This document shows, piece by piece, positions 31,837-36,073 of a DNA stretch of 36,073 nt. This DNA is from Isohypsibius dastychi (Eukaryota; Tardigrada; Eutardigrada; Parachela; Isohypsibiidae): positions 1 through 36,073 of the forward strand of contig JAQIWT010000102.1 in NCBI GenBank assembly GCA_034696485.1, in the 5' to 3' direction. Positions within the stretch are counted from its first letter, which is position 1. Each line of letters opens with the position of its first letter. The notes below the pieces were generated by a model, which was not told where the DNA came from, made no database searches, and worked only from the letters and a program-made list of their open reading frames with translations. Position numbers and translations under genes: made by a program.

Positions 31837-32001
31837 ATCAGGCGCGGTGCCACTGGTGAAACAGACATGACCAGAGAGGCGTCGTGTGTAGTCGTGTTCT
31901 ATGTATTTGCTCAATGTGAAGCAGCGTTAGCGAAAATCAGCTCGATCGATCGCCAGTCCACAATTCCGTACTGTATTTCCTCTCCGTACACTTTTAGACA
32001 A

Positions 32002-33277
32002 ATGAGCGAGTTTAGTGATTTACCAACAGAACTGCTGGTCATTATTTTCCAGAAACTTAAATCAGTTACCCAAAAATATATTCAAAGGTACTGTCCGCTA
32101 CCATCTTCCCTCTTGATACCCAGGGTACAATGTATGACCTAATTTTTTTCTCAGGGTTTGTAAAAGATGGCTGAATATTCTGAGAGGGTCACCCTTCTCA
32201 AAAGAGCTGTTTCTAACCCTTGTACCTTGGGGAGATCGATTTTACATCGACTACAAACTTGATCCCACCTTGACACAGTTGGAAACGTCTTCAAGAACGA
32301 AAACAGCTAGATGTGTTTTCTTCACGGAACAGATCACGAAGATTGTGTGCATTTTTGATCCGAAAGGTCCACTGGGAAAATTCAGCTCCCCTTGGGATAA
32401 TACAGAGTAGGTTAGCTTGAGCTAATCACAAAGCATTACAGTATGTGCTAATTCTTGACTTTGATATTTACCATAGTCTCAACGCTGCAATATGGCCGCT
32501 GCAGTGGGGCTATAACTATGCAGAATGTGTGCCAATACAAAGCATTAAAAACATCGTGCTAATCAATGCTCCATTCAAATTCCATGACCTGGTATGGGGC
32601 AGGTGGAAGGTTTACAGCATAAAGTTGATCAACTGCCAGATCGACATTCACGACTTTATACATTCAAATTCAAAAAGATGCCAATGGCGCAAAAGAGCGC
32701 ATGAGCCCATGGAGATGTTCACGGTTCCGCAAGCGGAATTCGAGTCTACAGTGGAAACTCTGTCCCCCGAATTTATCTTACAGCTAATGGCCAGTTCCTT
32801 ACCACCTTTCTCGCTGGAACAGAAAAATGACATCCGGGCATTCCGCAATACCATTCCAGCAATCTCTCAGCCTATCAAGAACATCGTTCCGTGGAATGTG
32901 CATGAGTATGACGTGATTGAAAAGTACCTCAAAAGGTACATTTCTTACAGATTAGAGTATGTTAACAGACAGAGTTCCTTGACAGAATTTGTCTTTGCAG
33001 GACTAGTCAGGATTGTTGTGATTCGGATCAGGTTGATAGAGTTATTCAAGAACTCATGCATCGTATCACTGGGAAGAATACAGATTACATAATGCCACCC
33101 GGCATTCCAGTGATCTTTCCGGATTTCTGGACAGATGTCAATGTCGTCACATTAGCGCGAAAGAAGCTTTTTGGGCAAAATAAACTCAATGAAAATCATG
33201 TGCATAGGAGCACTAGATGCCAAGGAATGGATATAGGCAGCTTTCGGCCCGTCATTGAAAAAGGCATTTATTTTTGA
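32002..33277 (+). CDS. F-box protein
   Basis: Exons 32002-32087, 32155-32406, 32477-32935 and 33001-33277 join in phase into 357 aa. The N-terminus MSEFSDLPTELLVIIFQKLK, followed by TQKYIQRVCKRWLNIL, is a clear F-box (LPxELL..IF..L......Y..VC+RW). The remaining 310 residues have no recognised repeat; hydrophobic strands such as IKNIVLINAPFKFHDLVW and a CQDCCDSD motif stand out. F-box proteins link Skp1-Cullin-1 ubiquitin ligases to substrates. The third exon uses the acceptor ttaccatag at 32476; the earlier AG at 32440 would give a stop. A 7-bp-TSD transposon lies just upstream. Confidence 0.82.
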
Positions 33278-33772
33278 ACGGCCTTGACGCTTCAGGTTTT
33301 CTTGTCAGTCTCATGCATAGCTAATAAGCGGAATCTTCCTATGGCTTTTAGCGGAATGTGTTTCTAAGTTAAGTGAGTTCGACCATGCATATTCCTAATA
33401 AAGGTATAGATCGATCGAATGGTAGCCAAGCCAAGTGAAGTGTATGCTTATTAGTCACTGGGCAACGACTTTATCACATTTGCCACGAAGTTAAGCACTA
33501 CTGATTTTGCTTAAAAAAAGTCGCGGCTTATTTTCTAGTTCTCAGATCACCTGCTGAACTAACGCTGTTGTGTCTACTTTCGAAAAAGAACGATTGTGTC
33601 TGCTCTAATTGTTGGTTTCCTGTTCATAGTGTTTATGAAACTGTACTGTCTACCGGTAGCTAGCTACTAGGAGTTCGCAGTTTTTGACAAATTACGAAAT
33701 ACTCAATAACTCGTAAATCACCCGACTGGAATAGACTGACCGTACTTTTTCCCGACAACTGAAAAATGTTTA
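33278..33772. other. Spacer between convergent F-box and astacin genes
   Basis: Both neighbours end here, so it should hold two 3' UTRs. No further gene or repeat was recognised. Confidence 0.4.
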
Positions 33773-35908
33773 TCAGGGAAGGTCAAGATGAGTCGGTTTT
33801 ATGCATACAAAATGCCATTCCTTCTGTACCATATCTTTGGCTTCTTTCCCGGTAATCGACAAAGCGTTTGATCCTGCGATCCAGATTTTTCTCGCTCCGG
33901 AAAATTTATCTTTGTTGGCGGAAATCACGTTCTGAATTTTGATTCTACGATTCTCGGAAACGAGATCCGAGCTGAGCATCGGTAGTGTTGCACCAACACT
34001 GTTCCGGCAGTATTCGTTCGCCTTTCTCCAGTTTTTCATCCTAATAAGACGAAGACTGACTGAGTTTCGTGATCCATTAACAACACAAGCTTACCCAACG
34101 CCAGCCAGGAAACTGAAGAAGTAGCACTTGCCATCGTCAAACTTCTGCCAGCCCATTGGGCATGAGTCTGCCGAGTTGTTAATGGGTCATGGTCAGTATT
34201 TCGTGGAACGAGAAAATCTTACCGGATGAAGTGCAGTTATACATTGCGTTGATCTTTTTGACGTCAAGTTCACTGAGTCCTCTTCTTTGACCCATCAGCT
34301 TTGATTCCGATTCGTATCCAGCCTTGGGCCGAATGGTCCAGACACTTTGTGTTTTCGGGAAGGCGAAAGTTGGGTAATGAAGGATCTGTAAACAAGAGCT
34401 GGTACAAAACGGTTTGTGGATGACAATTTCAAGGTTTCATAAGCAAAGCATCTGTATGCGGAACTATACGCTCCGAAAAATGGTGCTGGTTTTCAAGTTA
34501 ATTCTTACCGAGCCAAAATCGTACGGCAGTCCGTAGTTCGTTACTTCAGCTGTAGAGTAGCTCTTGAACTGAAACATGAATTGAAGATTCGAGCCCAAGT
34601 TCTCAATCCGGAAAAAACAAGCGGGGGCACCTGGGCACGTTGCTTATCCCTAATGTTGGTCCAGTTGATATCGACATAATCGTCACTGTAAAAGAACGTA
34701 CTGTAAATTTTCATGTTGTCAAAATTACTCCACCAAATTTCAATATCCAACGTTACCGGTCTGATCTCGCGTGCTCGTGGTAGAACCCTGTCAACCATTC
34801 AATTAAGCAGATTCTGACACGGTGATTGAAGTGAACTTACCAAGGGCATGCATCAGCTCATGCTGGATTTTCCCGCTCATTTTAAAGCAATCTGAAAACT
34901 AATAGCTTGATCTGTTTTCATCGGTTCTGATCGGATTTCGTGACAGACCTGTTTTTAAATCCAATCTTTGTCTGCCGCCATTGTTTCCGATAAAAGCCGC
35001 GCAACCTCCTAGTCTCCTTCAATCATCGTTTTTGGTGACCAAACAAATGGTGTACTGTCTCGATGCTAACGGACACTTTTAAAACCCTGGTGGTGATTTA
35101 CCCCCGGCCATCTTACCTTACCGAGTCAGGGTACCACCATACGGTGGCTGGTGCCCCAGTGGTAAATTACCACCACGGTCCAAAAAGTGTCCGTTAGCAT
35201 CGAGACAGTACAGTATAGAGTAATTTTAACTTGCCACATACTCATCAGCAGGTGGGCCAATCGCTAGAAAATCCTGCTCTGTCGTGCGTTCTTTGAATCG
35301 TACGCATGTTTTTTGATGGAATACCTCCATCGCATTCTCAATCTTCCGGAGTTCAGCTCCTTCTGAACATCGATTAAGTGGCAGAACAAAGTATGTTTAT
35401 CGGAATCATAAAGGCTTACCAAAAAGGCTCCTGTATGGAACAACGCCTGCGCGCCACCGTTTGCTCAGATCATTGATGGCATTATTCAATTGCTGGATAT
35501 TTATGAAATCGTCTCATGATTAAGCATCCATAAAATAAGCATTTTGATCTGAGACGCTTACCGCGTTCTCGTCAAGCTGCTCGACTTTCCCACCTTCCAC
35601 TCCAATAATATCTCCTTCGAAAAGCACGCCGTCGAAAGTTTCGCAAACTCCTTCTGCAAATGACGCATTTTTCAGACATTCATTAAAACTGGATTGAGAT
35701 GAATATACCAATAGAGCTGGTGCATGGTGTGCCGGCATTCAGATGGGTAGATTGATCCTGCTTCGGCGCAGCGGATGGTTCGGTTTTTTGTTTCACGCAC
35801 ATTGAATACAACTGCCGCGCTTCCGGAGCCAGGTAACCACAAAATCCTGAAAAAAATTGCTGGGCAACCCGCTCGTGCTACTCACGACGTCCGGAGGCTT
35901 TTCATCAT
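33773..35908 (-). CDS. Astacin metalloprotease with C-terminal C-type-lectin-like domain
   Basis: Thirteen exons join in phase into 375 aa: 35908-35886, 35846-35797, 35653-35562, 35492-35420, 35362-35242, 35016-34949, 34891-34841, 34787-34757, 34685-34631, 34568-34509, 34385-34223, 34167-34095, 34040-33773. The pro-region has LFEGDI, the FxGD aspartate switch. The catalytic domain shows GVVPYRS, TCVRFKERT, the full zinc site HELMHALGFYHEHARSDRD, DDYVDINW, then YGLPYDFGSILHYPTFAF with the Met-turn Met replaced by Leu, and GQRRGLSELD. A short CTLD follows (SCPMGWQKFDDGKCYFF, then WRKANEYCRNSVGATLPML, and WHFVCIKP). It is a secreted zinc protease. The first two exons (signal-like SILWLPGSGSAAVVF) are less certain than the rest. 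Confidence 0.85.
35055..35208. mobile_element. Palindromic TA-flanked element in an astacin intron
   Basis: Both ends begin CTGTCTCGATGCTAACGGAC and remain alike through ggtggtgatttacc/ggtggtaatttacc. TA flanks each side (35053-35054 and 35209-35210). It sits in the intron between the TCVRF and GGCAAF exons, on no splice site. It is non-coding and Tc1/mariner-like by its TA duplication. Confidence 0.75.
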
Positions 35909-36073
35909 AATCTATCTTCTTGTTTTTAACGATATTCAAATATTACTCATCATTGGTCTTTACAAACATTAAAGCTTTGATTTAATTTACAATTGAAGCA
36001 TATCGATCTTAGCAGTTTCGTTGGAAAGGTCAATACTGAAATATTTTTGGGCGCTGATATGTTGCTAGTTGAA
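35909..36073. other. Upstream flank of the astacin gene
   Basis: AT-rich sequence at the window edge. It may hold the astacin promoter or 5' UTR; no distinct box was identified. Confidence 0.3.

Overview
This is a eukaryotic, animal-like genomic window. Almost every gene has short GT-AG introns (about 45-400 bases) with T-rich acceptors, and the protein set fits a small ecdysozoan genome: astacin, zona-pellucida-like, BTB-BACK-kelch, F-box, ML-fold and SETD3-class proteins. A tardigrade is my best guess, but it rests on gene style only; an arthropod or nematode is not excluded. Exon joins below were worked out by hand from reading frame, splice sites and phase. I recognised no tRNA, rRNA or CRISPR array.

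Layout. Positions 1-3.5 kb hold the 3' end of an unrecognised plus-strand gene and two tandem minus-strand paralogues with a SANT/Myb-like DNA-binding region. Positions 3.9-13.5 kb carry three tightly packed plus-strand genes: nicotinamide riboside kinase, a probable ML-fold lipid-binding secreted protein, and a 15-exon SETD3-class methyltransferase. The fourth item, and the most interesting, is inside the 4.25 kb intron 3 of the methyltransferase gene: three small minus-strand genes for secreted glycine-rich peptides. All three have a 61-nt first exon, the same intron phase and the same GGxGSGGL-type core.

Positions 14.5-20.1 kb hold two minus-strand BTB-BACK-kelch paralogues. The first is intact (627 aa). 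The second carries a 2-nt deletion and has lost its upstream start, so it looks like a pseudogene. A secreted ZP-like gene follows (21.4-23.9 kb); one of its introns was invaded by a non-autonomous hAT element, and its C-terminal frame does not close cleanly.

Positions 23.9-32 kb are rich in non-autonomous DNA transposons: TA-flanked palindromic elements, a large fold-back element, and a family making 7-bp target duplications with three members (696, 561 and only 40 bp). Between them lies an intact gene joining an Sm-like N-terminus to a BTB region (26.6-28.0 kb). An F-box gene (32.0-33.3 kb) and an astacin-C-type-lectin protease on the minus strand (33.8-35.9 kb) close the window.

The genes do not form one pathway. 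The coherent units are the nested peptide family, the tandem SANT pair, the BTB-kelch pair, and the compact NRK-ML-SETD3 run, which could be co-transcribed.
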